From the NCBI RefSeq assembly GCF_002723835.1, contig NZ_BEWG01000064.1, positions 1 to 39,546 of the forward strand: 39,546 nt of DNA, read 5' to 3'. Below, one piece after another: positions 27,798-34,379 of the stretch (positions are counted from its first letter, which is position 1; every line of letters starts with the position of its first letter). The notes under the pieces were generated by a model. The model had not been told where the DNA came from and searched no databases. It worked only from the letters and a program-made list of their open reading frames with translations. A program made the position numbers and the translations under genes. This DNA is from Mycobacterium sp. shizuoka-1 (GTDB taxonomy: Bacteria; Actinomycetota; Actinomycetes; Mycobacteriales; Mycobacteriaceae).

Positions 27798-28490
27798 TCA
27801 CCCGGCGCGGAGCGCCGGCAGCAACCGATCAATGCGCGCCGTCAACGTCTCGACAGCTTCATCAAAGGCTTCCGGCGCTTCCGATGCGGCCGGGTCAGGC
27901 ACCGACCAGTGCAGCCGGTGCGGGTCGGGGGTGAGTTCTTCGTGAGCGTTGTCGCACACCGCGACCACAAGGTCGCCGGCGCGAATGACGTCCCCGTAGT
28001 GCACCGGAGTGTGCGACACCAGTGGCAGGCCGCGACGGTTGGCAACCTTCACCGCGCCGGGGTGAACCTTGGCCGCCGGGCGGGTGCCTGCCGACACCGC
28101 GGGAAGGTCACTGCGCCGATTCCATATCGCGACCGCCAGGGGACTGCGGGCTGAGTTATGGCTACAGACGAAGACCACGCGCTCCGCTCGCCAGTTCGCG
28201 GAGGGAACCGCAGCCTCCAGCGCTTCAGGAATCAATTGCAGATAGGTGCGCCGACGGTCGGCCTCCGAGCGACTGCGACGAACGACGCCCGACTCCTCCA
28301 AGATCCTCAAGTGGTGGGCGACCAAGTTCGACGGCATCGACACCAGCGCCTGCAACTCCGACGGCGAGGCGTCACCAAGCAAGAGACGATCCACGATTGA
28401 CAGCCGAGCCGGATCACCCAGTGCCGCGTGCACTCGTGCCCGTCGCTCCGGGTCGAAGTCGCCACCCGTGGAAGAAAGATCAATGGACAT
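27798..28490 (-). CDS. ArsR-type regulator fused to arsenate reductase/LMW-phosphatase domain
   Basis: A 230-residue two-domain protein. Residues about 13-90 are an ArsR-like winged helix (LGDPARLSIVDRLLLG, then MPSNLVAHHLRILEESGVV). Residues about 104-228 are an ArsC/low-molecular-weight phosphatase fold with loop VFVCSHNSARSPLA (Cys109, Arg115) and general acid Asp199 in VPDP. The only other Cys is Cys179. The DNA-binding half has no cysteine, unlike ArsR1 and ArsR2, so arsenite sensing by the usual site is not possible. The start is ATG 28490, which lies inside an inverted repeat. It precedes pstS. The catalytic domain may act as the sensor of arsenate or phosphate (inference). Confidence 0.92.
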   Translation of the reverse strand: MSIDLSSTGGDFDPERRARVHAALGDPARLSIVDRLLLGDASPSELQALVSMPSNLVAHHLRILEESGVVRRSRSEADRRRTYLQLIPEALEAAVPSANWRAERVVFVCSHNSARSPLAVAIWNRRSDLPAVSAGTRPAAKVHPGAVKVANRRGLPLVSHTPVHYGDVIRAGDLVVAVCDNAHEELTPDPHRLHWSVPDPAASEAPEAFDEAVETLTARIDRLLPALRAG

Positions 28491-28500
28491 TGAGTCAATG
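28480..28500 (-). promoter_or_regulatory. triple half-site operator over the fusion gene start
   Basis: Three alternating half-sites: TCAATG (28480-28485), CATTGA (28488-28493) and TCAATG (28495-28500). They form two overlapping perfect dyads, 14 bp and 13 bp. The start codon of the fusion (28490-28488) is in the middle half-site. TTGACG (minus strand, 28527-28522) and TCATCA 17 bp later could be -35 and -10. Confidence 0.75.
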
Positions 28501-28670
28501 ATGATGGAGCTATCGGCTCGCCGTCAAACCTGGCGCAAGCAGCTCAGCGCTTCGACACCGCAACAGGCGATAAGCCGTCGACGTCGTGAAACGGTCGCGA
28601 CGCGCTGAACTGCGCAGATTCGGATTCAACACCTCAGATGAGACCTCACGAACACGCCAGAAAAACACTC
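28501..28670. other. right end of the island, no gene recognised
   Basis: About 170 bp between the fusion gene operator and attR. It contains the presumed promoter of the fusion gene and a short plus-strand frame (28504-28608, Arg-rich, 34 residues) with no recognisable identity. No integrase remnant is apparent. Confidence 0.5.
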
Positions 28671-28715
28671 ACACACCAGCGGTCGGCGGTTCGATACCGT
28701 CCGCGCCCACCAAGA
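28671..28715 (+). repeat. right attachment repeat (attR), tRNA-Val 3' fragment
   Basis: Forty-five bases identical to 19596-19640. It is the 3' part of tRNA-Val without its 5' half, so it cannot be a functional tRNA. It is most simply the original chromosomal tRNA end displaced by the island. It ends 17 bp before the start of the VOC gene. Confidence 0.92.
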
Positions 28716-28732
28716 TCCGTAGCATCGAACGC

Positions 28733-29149
28733 GTGCGGCTCGATCACGTGGTGGTGTGGACCACCGATGTCGAGGCGGCCATGGACTTCTACACCCGTGT
28801 CGTCGGGCTGGCTCCGGTCCGCTTCGACGAATTCCGCTCCGATGACGCGCCGTTCCCCAGTGTCCGGGTGTCGCCGGACTCGATCATCGACCTGTTGCCG
28901 GTCGCGGCCGTTGCCGACACCGAATCCCAGACCCGGGTGCCCGGCAGCGCGGGGCATCGCGTCAACCACGTCTGCCTGGCGATGAGCAAGGCCGAGTACG
29001 ACGCACTCGATCAGCGCCTTCGGGCCGAAGGCATCGACACCAGCGCGCGGCTCGCCCCCACCTTCGGTGCCCGCGGCTGGGGTCCGGAGGGGATGTACTT
29101 CCCGGACCCCGACGGCAACGTCGTGGAGGCCCGGTACTACGACGACTGA
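28733..29149 (+). CDS. VOC/glyoxalase family protein
   Basis: A 138-residue vicinal-oxygen-chelate protein starting VRLDHVVVWTTDVEAAMDFYTRVVGL. The second repeat begins HRVNHVCLAM and ends in YFPDPDGNVVEARYY, so the metal ligands His (RLDH, RVNH) and Glu are in place. The reaction is not identifiable. GTG 28733 is just after attR. Before the island arrived it would have followed tRNA-Val directly, so its original promoter was probably that of the tRNA. The C terminus overlaps the convergent GntR gene by 13 bases. Confidence 0.85.
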   Translation: MRLDHVVVWTTDVEAAMDFYTRVVGLAPVRFDEFRSDDAPFPSVRVSPDSIIDLLPVAAVADTESQTRVPGSAGHRVNHVCLAMSKAEYDALDQRLRAEGIDTSARLAPTFGARGWGPEGMYFPDPDGNVVEARYYDD

Positions 29150-29808
29150 TCCTGTTGCGGCAGTTGGTCGATCAGCTCGTCGAGGAACTGCCCGGCTTCG
29201 ATGCCGGCTCGCTCGGTGTCGCCCTGCGCGATGGCGTCGATCAGTTCGGTATGCCCGACATCGTGCATGGCGCTGGTGACGACGACGCTGTCGGTGACCG
29301 CTTCGGTCAAGCCGCGGTACAGCTCGATCAGCACATCGTTGTGCGACGCCCGCACCACCGCGACATGCAGCTGCGCGTCGGCACGGGAGAACTCGGCGCG
29401 ATCGCCGCCGTGCACGGCATCCCGGCGGGCCAACAGTTCGCGCAGCTCGGCGAGATCGTCCTCGGTGCGGTTGGTGGCTGCCAGCCGCGCCCCTTCGACC
29501 TCCAAGCACCGGCGCACCTGTAGCACCTCGCGCAGCTTCGATCCACACATCCGGCTCAGGGCGCCGGAGATCTCGCTGGTGGCGCGGACGTAGGTCCCGT
29601 CGCCGCGCCGGACCTCGAGAATGCCGCTGTGCGCCAGCGCGCGGACGGCCTCCCGGACGGTGTTGCGACCGACCCCCAGCGCCGCGGCCAGGGCGGGCTC
29701 GGTCGGGATCCGGGTGCCCACCGGCCATTCGCCGGACGTGATCGAGTCCCGCAGCTGGGCGATGGCGTGATCGACCAGCCCGGACGGGCGCGCGGCGGCT
29801 AACGGCAT
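29137..29808 (-). CDS. FadR-subfamily GntR transcriptional regulator
   Basis: A 223-residue regulator. The N-terminal winged helix is at about 10-75 (LRDSITSGEWPVGTRIPTEPALAAALGVGRNTVREAVRAL, GILEVRRGDGTYV). The C-terminal FCD helical ligand domain contains FSRADAQLHVAVVRASHN and a late His (GHTELIDAIAQGD) that usually helps bind a metal and a carboxylate ligand. It is divergent from the MFS permease gene, with a dyad 13 bp from its start. It most likely controls permease uptake. The effector is probably a small organic acid (family knowledge). Confidence 0.92.
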   Translation of the reverse strand: MPLAAARPSGLVDHAIAQLRDSITSGEWPVGTRIPTEPALAAALGVGRNTVREAVRALAHSGILEVRRGDGTYVRATSEISGALSRMCGSKLREVLQVRRCLEVEGARLAATNRTEDDLAELRELLARRDAVHGGDRAEFSRADAQLHVAVVRASHNDVLIELYRGLTEAVTDSVVVTSAMHDVGHTELIDAIAQGDTERAGIEAGQFLDELIDQLPQQDQSS

Positions 29809-29821
29809 GGAAAACCCTTTT

Positions 29822-29838
29822 CATCCGATCATAGGATG
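29822..29838. promoter_or_regulatory. dyad between GntR regulator and MFS permease
   Basis: CATCC, seven bases, GGATG in the 47-bp divergent promoter region. It is positioned to control both genes and is the only strong inverted repeat there. Confidence 0.6.
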
Positions 29839-29855
29839 TATGGCAGGATAGCGCG

Positions 29856-31076
29856 GTGAGCCGTTACGAGCAGGATCTGAGCCTCGAACTCGACGGCGCC
29901 TGCGAAGTGCCGCCCGGCGGACGGGTCGCCGCCGGCGCCGTCCTGATCGTCGCGGTCGTGCTCACCGCATTGAACCTGCGTCCCGCCGTCACCAGCGTGG
30001 GGCCGGTGCTCGGCGACATGCAGCGGGCCCTCGGCGCGTCGGCGGTGTGGGCCGGTGTGCTGACCACTCTGCCCGGATTGTGCTTTGCCGGAGCGGGTTT
30101 GGCCTCCGCGGCGCTGTCGCGCCGGTTCGGGCTCGGCCGCTCCATCAGCCTGGCCCTGGTCACCCTGATCGTCGGGCTGGGGGTCCGGGTGCTCGACGGA
30201 CCGTACGTGGTGATCGGCGGAACCCTGGTGGCGACCGCCGGCATCGCGGTCATCAACGTCCTCATCCCGGTGGTGATCAAGCAGTCGTTCCCGGCCCGGC
30301 TCGGTCTGATGACCGGGATCTACACCGCTGCGCTCCAGGGCGGGGGAGCCCTGGGTTCCGCCGTGACGCCCCCATTGGAAAAGATTTACGGCGGATGGCG
30401 CCCGGCCCTGGCCGCCTGGGCCCTGCTCGCCGTGGTGGCGCTGGTGATCTGGCTGATCGCCGCGCGGCGCGTGGAGAATCCCACCGATTCGGCGCAGGCC
30501 GGTGCCCGTCGGTCGCTTCTTCACAATCGCCTGGCCTGGATCGTGACGCTGTTCTTCGGAACGCAGTCGATGCTCGCCTACATCATGATGGGCTGGCTGC
30601 CGGAGGTGTTCATCGACAGCGGCGTGAGCAAGACCTCCGCGGGTCTGCTCGTCGGACTGCTCTCGGTGATCGCCGTGCCGATCAGCCTCGTGCTGGCCCC
30701 GATGGCGGCCCGGTCGGCCCACCAGAGCGGGTGGATCGCGGGCCTTGGGGTGTGCGGGTTCACCGGTGTGCTCGGGTTGTTGATCGCCCCGGACTTCAGC
30801 CCGCTGCTGTGGAGTGTGCTCGTCGGTATCGGCATGAGCGTGTTCTCGTTGGCCCTCACCGTGATTGCGTTGCGCTCGCGCACGCCCGAGGACACCGTGC
30901 AGCTCTCGGCCATGGTGCAGGGCTTCGGCTATCTGCTGGCCGGTGTCGGACCGTTCCTGTTCGGCACACTCCACGATGTGACCGGCGGCTGGACGGTGCC
31001 GTTCGTCATGGTGCTGGCTGTGTACGTGGTCCAGATCGGGCTGGGCGTGCTGGCCGGCCGCAACCGCTACGTCTGA
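29856..31076 (+). CDS. MFS transporter, CynX/NimT type
   Basis: A 406-residue permease with about twelve membrane segments. VVLTALNLRPAVTSVGPVLGDM near the N terminus is the usual opening of the CynX (cyanate/2-nitroimidazole) branch of the major facilitator superfamily. FGTQSMLAYIMMGWLPEVFIDSGVS opens the second half. The substrate cannot be read from sequence. GTG 29856 has no strong ribosome site. It is followed after 11 bp by the nitronate monooxygenase gene, so a nitro compound or small organic nitrogen substrate is conceivable. The divergent GntR gene is the likely regulator. Confidence 0.9.
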   Translation: MSRYEQDLSLELDGACEVPPGGRVAAGAVLIVAVVLTALNLRPAVTSVGPVLGDMQRALGASAVWAGVLTTLPGLCFAGAGLASAALSRRFGLGRSISLALVTLIVGLGVRVLDGPYVVIGGTLVATAGIAVINVLIPVVIKQSFPARLGLMTGIYTAALQGGGALGSAVTPPLEKIYGGWRPALAAWALLAVVALVIWLIAARRVENPTDSAQAGARRSLLHNRLAWIVTLFFGTQSMLAYIMMGWLPEVFIDSGVSKTSAGLLVGLLSVIAVPISLVLAPMAARSAHQSGWIAGLGVCGFTGVLGLLIAPDFSPLLWSVLVGIGMSVFSLALTVIALRSRTPEDTVQLSAMVQGFGYLLAGVGPFLFGTLHDVTGGWTVPFVMVLAVYVVQIGLGVLAGRNRYV

Positions 31077-31087
31077 GGAGATGCGCT

Positions 31088-32035
31088 GTGCTGTCGACGG
31101 ACTGGTCACGCGCCATCGGCATCGACGTGCCGATCGTCAACGCGCCGATGGGCGGTGTCGCCGGTGGAGCATTGGCCGCCGCGGTGTCCCGGGCCGGCGG
31201 TCTGGGCATGATCGGGATGGGCAGCGCCGCGACTGCCGAGCGGCTGGATGAGGAGCTGCAGTGGGTATCGGATCTGCGGCGGCCCTTCGGAATCGGTTTG
31301 GTGGACTGGGTGGTCGGCCGGCAGCCAGACCTGCTCGCCACCGCGCTGGCGGCTCGACCCGCACTGCTGTGCATCAGTTTCGGCGACAGCTGGGACTGGG
31401 TGGGTGCAGCCCATGCCGCAGGCGTGCGGGCCGCGACCCAGGTGAGTGATCTTCCCGGCGCACAGCGCGCGGCGGCAGCCGGTATCGACGTGCTGATCGC
31501 CCGGGGCGCAGAAGGCGGCGGTCACGGCCGACCACTGATCGGGACCCTGCCGCTGCTCACCGAGCTGCTCGACCACGTGTCGGTTCCGGTGCTGGCGGGT
31601 GGCGGAATCGGATCCGGGCGGGCACTGGCCGCCGTCCTGGCGGCCGGCGCCTCCGCGGCATGGCTGGGTACCGCGTTCTGCGTGTGCACCGAATCGCTGC
31701 TGCCCGATCAGGCCCGTGCCGCGATGCTGGCCGCGCGGGGCACCGACACGGTGCTGACCCGGGTGTTCGATATCGCGCAGGGCTATCCCTGGCCGCCGTG
31801 GCTGCCGGAACGCGTGCTGCGCAACAGCTTCAGCGATCGCTGGGATGGCCACGAGGACGCGCTCTGTGCCGATTCGGGGGCGCCCGGCGAGCTGGCGCGA
31901 GCGATAGCGGCCCAGGACTACGACCAGGCCCCGATCAATGCCGGCCAGTCAGTGGGTGAGCTCACTGCCGTCCGCCCGGCCGCCGACGTCATCGCCGACA
32001 TCAGTTCGGCCGCGGCAGCGCTGCTTTCACGTTGA
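31088..32035 (+). CDS. nitronate monooxygenase family protein
   Basis: A 315-residue FMN-dependent TIM-barrel enzyme of the 2-nitropropane dioxygenase family. It shows VPIVNAPMGGVAGG near the N terminus, the flavin-binding ARGAEGGGHGRP, and VPVLAGGGIGSGRALAAVLAAGA followed by WLGTAF. It would oxidise alkyl nitronates, detoxifying nitro compounds such as propionate 3-nitronate. GTG 31088 follows GAGGAG, which overlaps the stop of the upstream permease gene, so the two genes form an operon. It converges on the aldehyde dehydrogenase gene. Confidence 0.9.
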   Translation: MLSTDWSRAIGIDVPIVNAPMGGVAGGALAAAVSRAGGLGMIGMGSAATAERLDEELQWVSDLRRPFGIGLVDWVVGRQPDLLATALAARPALLCISFGDSWDWVGAAHAAGVRAATQVSDLPGAQRAAAAGIDVLIARGAEGGGHGRPLIGTLPLLTELLDHVSVPVLAGGGIGSGRALAAVLAAGASAAWLGTAFCVCTESLLPDQARAAMLAARGTDTVLTRVFDIAQGYPWPPWLPERVLRNSFSDRWDGHEDALCADSGAPGELARAIAAQDYDQAPINAGQSVGELTAVRPAADVIADISSAAAALLSR

Positions 32036-32050
32036 GCTGATCGGGGCCCG

Positions 32051-33505
32051 CTAGCCCGCGGGCTGATAGATCGACTTGAGCTCCAGGTAAGCCGCCATGC
32101 CTTCGGGGCCGAGTTCGCGCCCGAGGCCGCTGGCTTTCACCCCGCCGAACGGCGCTGTCGGATCAGGCATGTAGTGGTTGATGCCCATCGTGCCGGACCG
32201 GACCCGGCGGGCGAGCGCCAGCCCGCGGTGCGGGTCGGTGGTCCACACCGAGCCGCCCAGACCGTAGTCGTTGTCGTTGGCGATCCGGACCGCCTCGTCG
32301 TCATCGTCGTAGCCGATGACCGTGAGGACCGGGCCGAAGATCTCCTCCCGGGCGATCGGGTCGTCGTTGGTGACGTCGGCGAAGACCGTTGGCGCCACAA
32401 ACCATCCGCCGTCGAGCCCGGCCGGGCGGGCACCGCCGGTGGTGAGCCGGGCGCCCCCGCGCTTGGCGCCGGCGATGACGGCTTCGACGCGATCGCGCTG
32501 CCGCGAGGTGACCAGCGGCCCGATCTGAGTTGCCGGGTCCAGCGAATTGCCGACCGACAGCGAGGCCGCCAGGGCGGTGACCACGTCGACGACTTCGGTG
32601 TAGCGGCTTCGCGGCGCCAGGATTCGCGATCCGATGAAGCAGGTTTGTCCGTTGTTGAGCAGCGTCGCGGCGAACAGCTTCTCACCGATCACCCCCAGAT
32701 CGAGGTCCGCGTCGTCGAGGATGATCGCCGCGGACTTCCCGCCGAGTTCCAATGTGACCGGCCGCAACAGCCCGCCGCACACCGTTGCGATCTCGCGGCC
32801 CACCTGGGTGGAGCCGGTGAACGCCACCTTGTCGATCCCGGGATGGGCGACCAGATATGCGCCGGTCTCGCGGCCGCCCGGCACCACGTTGATCACCCCG
32901 GGCGGGATATCGGATTCGGCGACCGCCTCGGCGAACAGTGCGGCGTCGAAGACGGTTTCGGGTGAGGGCTTGATGACGAAGGTGCAGCCCGCGGCGAGCC
33001 CCGGCGCGTACTTGAAGGCGCTCAGCGCCTGCGGGAAGTTCCACGGCACGATCGCGCCCACGACACCGACCGGCGTGCGGGTGATGGTGGTCTGTCCGCC
33101 GAGCAGACCGGGACGTTCGGTGGACCACGACTCCGAGCAGGCCAGTTGCGCGTAGTAGCGCAGCAGCACCTGGGGGAAGACGGCTTCGAGCTGGGTGGCC
33201 ATCGTGATCGGCATGCCGTTCTGCATGCTGACCGCCGCCGCGAGTTGCTCGCTGCGCCGGTCGAGGGCGTCGGCCAGACTCTGCATTGCGGCGGCTCGCT
33301 TGTCCGCGGGCCAGTGCGGCCACCCGTCGGGCGCGTCGAAGGCGGCCCGGGCGGCGGCCACCGCAGCGTCGATGTCGGCGGGTCCACCGGCGGCGACGGC
33401 GCCGAGCCGTTGGCCGTCGTTGGGGGAGACCACGACGATCTCGTCGCTCGAGCTCGGCGCGGTCCACCGGCCCCCGATCAGGAATGTGTCGTGCTGGTTG
33501 CTCAT
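32051..33505 (-). CDS. NAD(P)-dependent aldehyde dehydrogenase
   Basis: A 484-residue aldehyde dehydrogenase. The catalytic Cys is in LLNNGQTCFIGSR and the general base Glu in VTLELGGKSAAI. The oxyanion Asn is in VVGAIVPWNFPQ and the cofactor loop is AFTGSTQVGREIA. EEIFGPVLTVIGYD completes the family pattern. The start is taken at ATG 33505 (SNQHDTFLIGGRW); an upstream in-frame ATG at 33523 is possible. Substrate unknown. It appears to be a single-gene unit, with no co-directional neighbour closer than 150 bp. Confidence 0.92.
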   Translation of the reverse strand: MSNQHDTFLIGGRWTAPSSSDEIVVVSPNDGQRLGAVAAGGPADIDAAVAAARAAFDAPDGWPHWPADKRAAAMQSLADALDRRSEQLAAAVSMQNGMPITMATQLEAVFPQVLLRYYAQLACSESWSTERPGLLGGQTTITRTPVGVVGAIVPWNFPQALSAFKYAPGLAAGCTFVIKPSPETVFDAALFAEAVAESDIPPGVINVVPGGRETGAYLVAHPGIDKVAFTGSTQVGREIATVCGGLLRPVTLELGGKSAAIILDDADLDLGVIGEKLFAATLLNNGQTCFIGSRILAPRSRYTEVVDVVTALAASLSVGNSLDPATQIGPLVTSRQRDRVEAVIAGAKRGGARLTTGGARPAGLDGGWFVAPTVFADVTNDDPIAREEIFGPVLTVIGYDDDDEAVRIANDNDYGLGGSVWTTDPHRGLALARRVRSGTMGINHYMPDPTAPFGGVKASGLGRELGPEGMAAYLELKSIYQPAG

Positions 33506-33606
33506 GCGCCACAAGCTATGCACCGCGGTACCGCAGCGCTATCGCGATGACCCGCATTACGCCCGAACGAGCGGCCGAAATATCCCTTCCGGGAGGGGTA
33601 ACGCAA

Positions 33607-33636
33607 ACCCGCCCGGACCGTGAGGTCCGGGCGGGT
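33607..33636 (-). terminator. terminator of the first small secreted protein gene
   Basis: A perfect 13-bp stem (ACCCGCCCGGACC, loop GTGA) lies 24 bp after the stop on the minus strand. The following bases are only weakly T-rich. The loop and stem resemble those at 34092-34123. Confidence 0.75.
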
Positions 33637-33659
33637 GAGTATGCAGTTGTCGTCGAGTG

Positions 33660-33896
33660 CTACGGGGCGTAGCAGCGCTCGTCTCCGTTGTCGTTGATCC
33701 AGCAGTTCGGGCTGATGAAGTGGGCGCCGGGGCCGGGGATGTTCAGCACGCAGGTGCCACCCTCCAGGTGGTAGCCCAGCCCGCAGCCGTCGGCGGCGGC
33801 GGCGGTGGGGGCGAAGCTCAGGCCGAGGGCCAGGGCGCCGGCGGCGATGGTGCCGGCGAAAAGTCCTGCGGCGCCTTTGGTGATCTTTGCAGTCAT
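33660..33896 (-). CDS. small secreted four-cysteine protein, copy 1
   Basis: A 78-residue preprotein. A Sec signal (basic start MTAKITK, hydrophobic core) ends at an AxA site near residues 33-35. The mature peptide of about 43 residues has Cys38, Cys49, Cys65 and Cys75, enough for two disulfides, plus Gly/Pro-rich PGPGAH and the motif CWINDNGDERC. ATG 33896 follows GGAGGA. It is a tandem paralogue of the gene at 34143-34379, exactly 483 bp away. No family with known function is recognised. It may be a cell-wall or extracellular peptide. Confidence 0.85.
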   Translation of the reverse strand: MTAKITKGAAGLFAGTIAAGALALGLSFAPTAAAADGCGLGYHLEGGTCVLNIPGPGAHFISPNCWINDNGDERCYAP

Positions 33897-34091
33897 GATG
33901 TCCTCCGAGTTGTTGTCAGGTATGTGGTTGGTGGTCTGCTCTGGTTGAGCGAGGCTCGAAAGAAATAGTGCGCCACGCCACACCCCGCGTCTGTCCGCCA
34001 AGCGGACTGTCTGCGGGACGAATCCCGGATCCGCCGATTGGGGGACACCGCATCCGCGATTTCGCCGAAAAGCTATGCAGCACAAACGAAA

Positions 34092-34123
34092 ATCCCGCCC
34101 GAGCCGTGAGGCTCGGGCGGGAT
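34092..34123 (-). terminator. intrinsic terminator of the second small secreted protein gene
   Basis: A perfect 14-bp stem (ATCCCGCCCGAGCC, loop GTGA) is followed on the minus strand by TTTCGTTTGT. Stem plus T-rich tail makes this the clearest intrinsic terminator in the window. Confidence 0.85.
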
Positions 34124-34142
34124 GGGGGTCGGGGGACCGGGA

Positions 34143-34379
34143 TCAGTAGCAGCGCTGGTCGCCGTTGTCGTTGATCCAGCAGTTCGGGTGCCCCGGGTCG
34201 GCCTGGGCGCCGGGGCCGGGCAGGTTCGCCACGCAACTGCCGCCCGCGTCGTGGTAGCCGTACCCGCACCCCTGGGCGGCGCTCGCAGTGGGGGCGAAGC
34301 TCAGCCCCAGGGTCAGTGCCCCGGCGGCGATGGCGCTGGCGAAAAGCCCTGCGGCGCGCTTGGTGATCTGTGCAGCCAT
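34143..34379 (-). CDS. small secreted four-cysteine protein, copy 2
   Basis: A 78-residue preprotein closely related to copy 1. The signal peptide ends near ASA at 32-34, and the mature peptide has Cys38, Cys49, Cys67 and Cys77, with PGPGAQ and CWINDNGDQRC conserved. The segment between the second and third Cys is longer by two residues and differs in sequence, while the ends are conserved. That points to retained fold with a variable loop. ATG 34379 follows GGAGGA. It has its own terminator, so the two copies can be expressed independently. Confidence 0.85.
   Translation of the reverse strand: MAAQITKRAAGLFASAIAAGALTLGLSFAPTASAAQGCGYGYHDAGGSCVANLPGPGAQADPGHPNCWINDNGDQRCY

Larger units (their letters stand above)
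19596..28715. mobile_element. tRNA-Val-integrated arsenic resistance island
   Basis: The 45-bp direct repeats bound about 9.1 kb that interrupts the backbone between tRNA-Val/ahpE and the region leading to the DUF2236 gene and cobD. Cargo: FAD-dependent disulfide-reductase-like enzyme, arsC1, acr3, arsR1, arsC2, arsR2, arsD, arsA, pstS and an arsR-arsC fusion. No integrase, excisionase, relaxase, replication or phage gene is visible, so the element is either a remnant or was moved by an enzyme supplied in trans. The repeats are still identical, which argues against great age or for selection on the tRNA copy. No arsM, arsH or arsI is seen. Confidence 0.88.

Noticed and set aside
28586..28732. 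Upstream extension of the VOC protein through attR (TPAVGGSIPSAPTK)
   Set aside because: The extension is a translation of the tRNA fragment; the VOC domain begins at GTG 28733.
30047..32035. 662-residue frame joining the permease region to the nitronate monooxygenase
   Set aside because: Only the part from 31088 encodes a real protein. The upstream part is an out-of-frame reading of the permease gene, whose own frame has all membrane segments.
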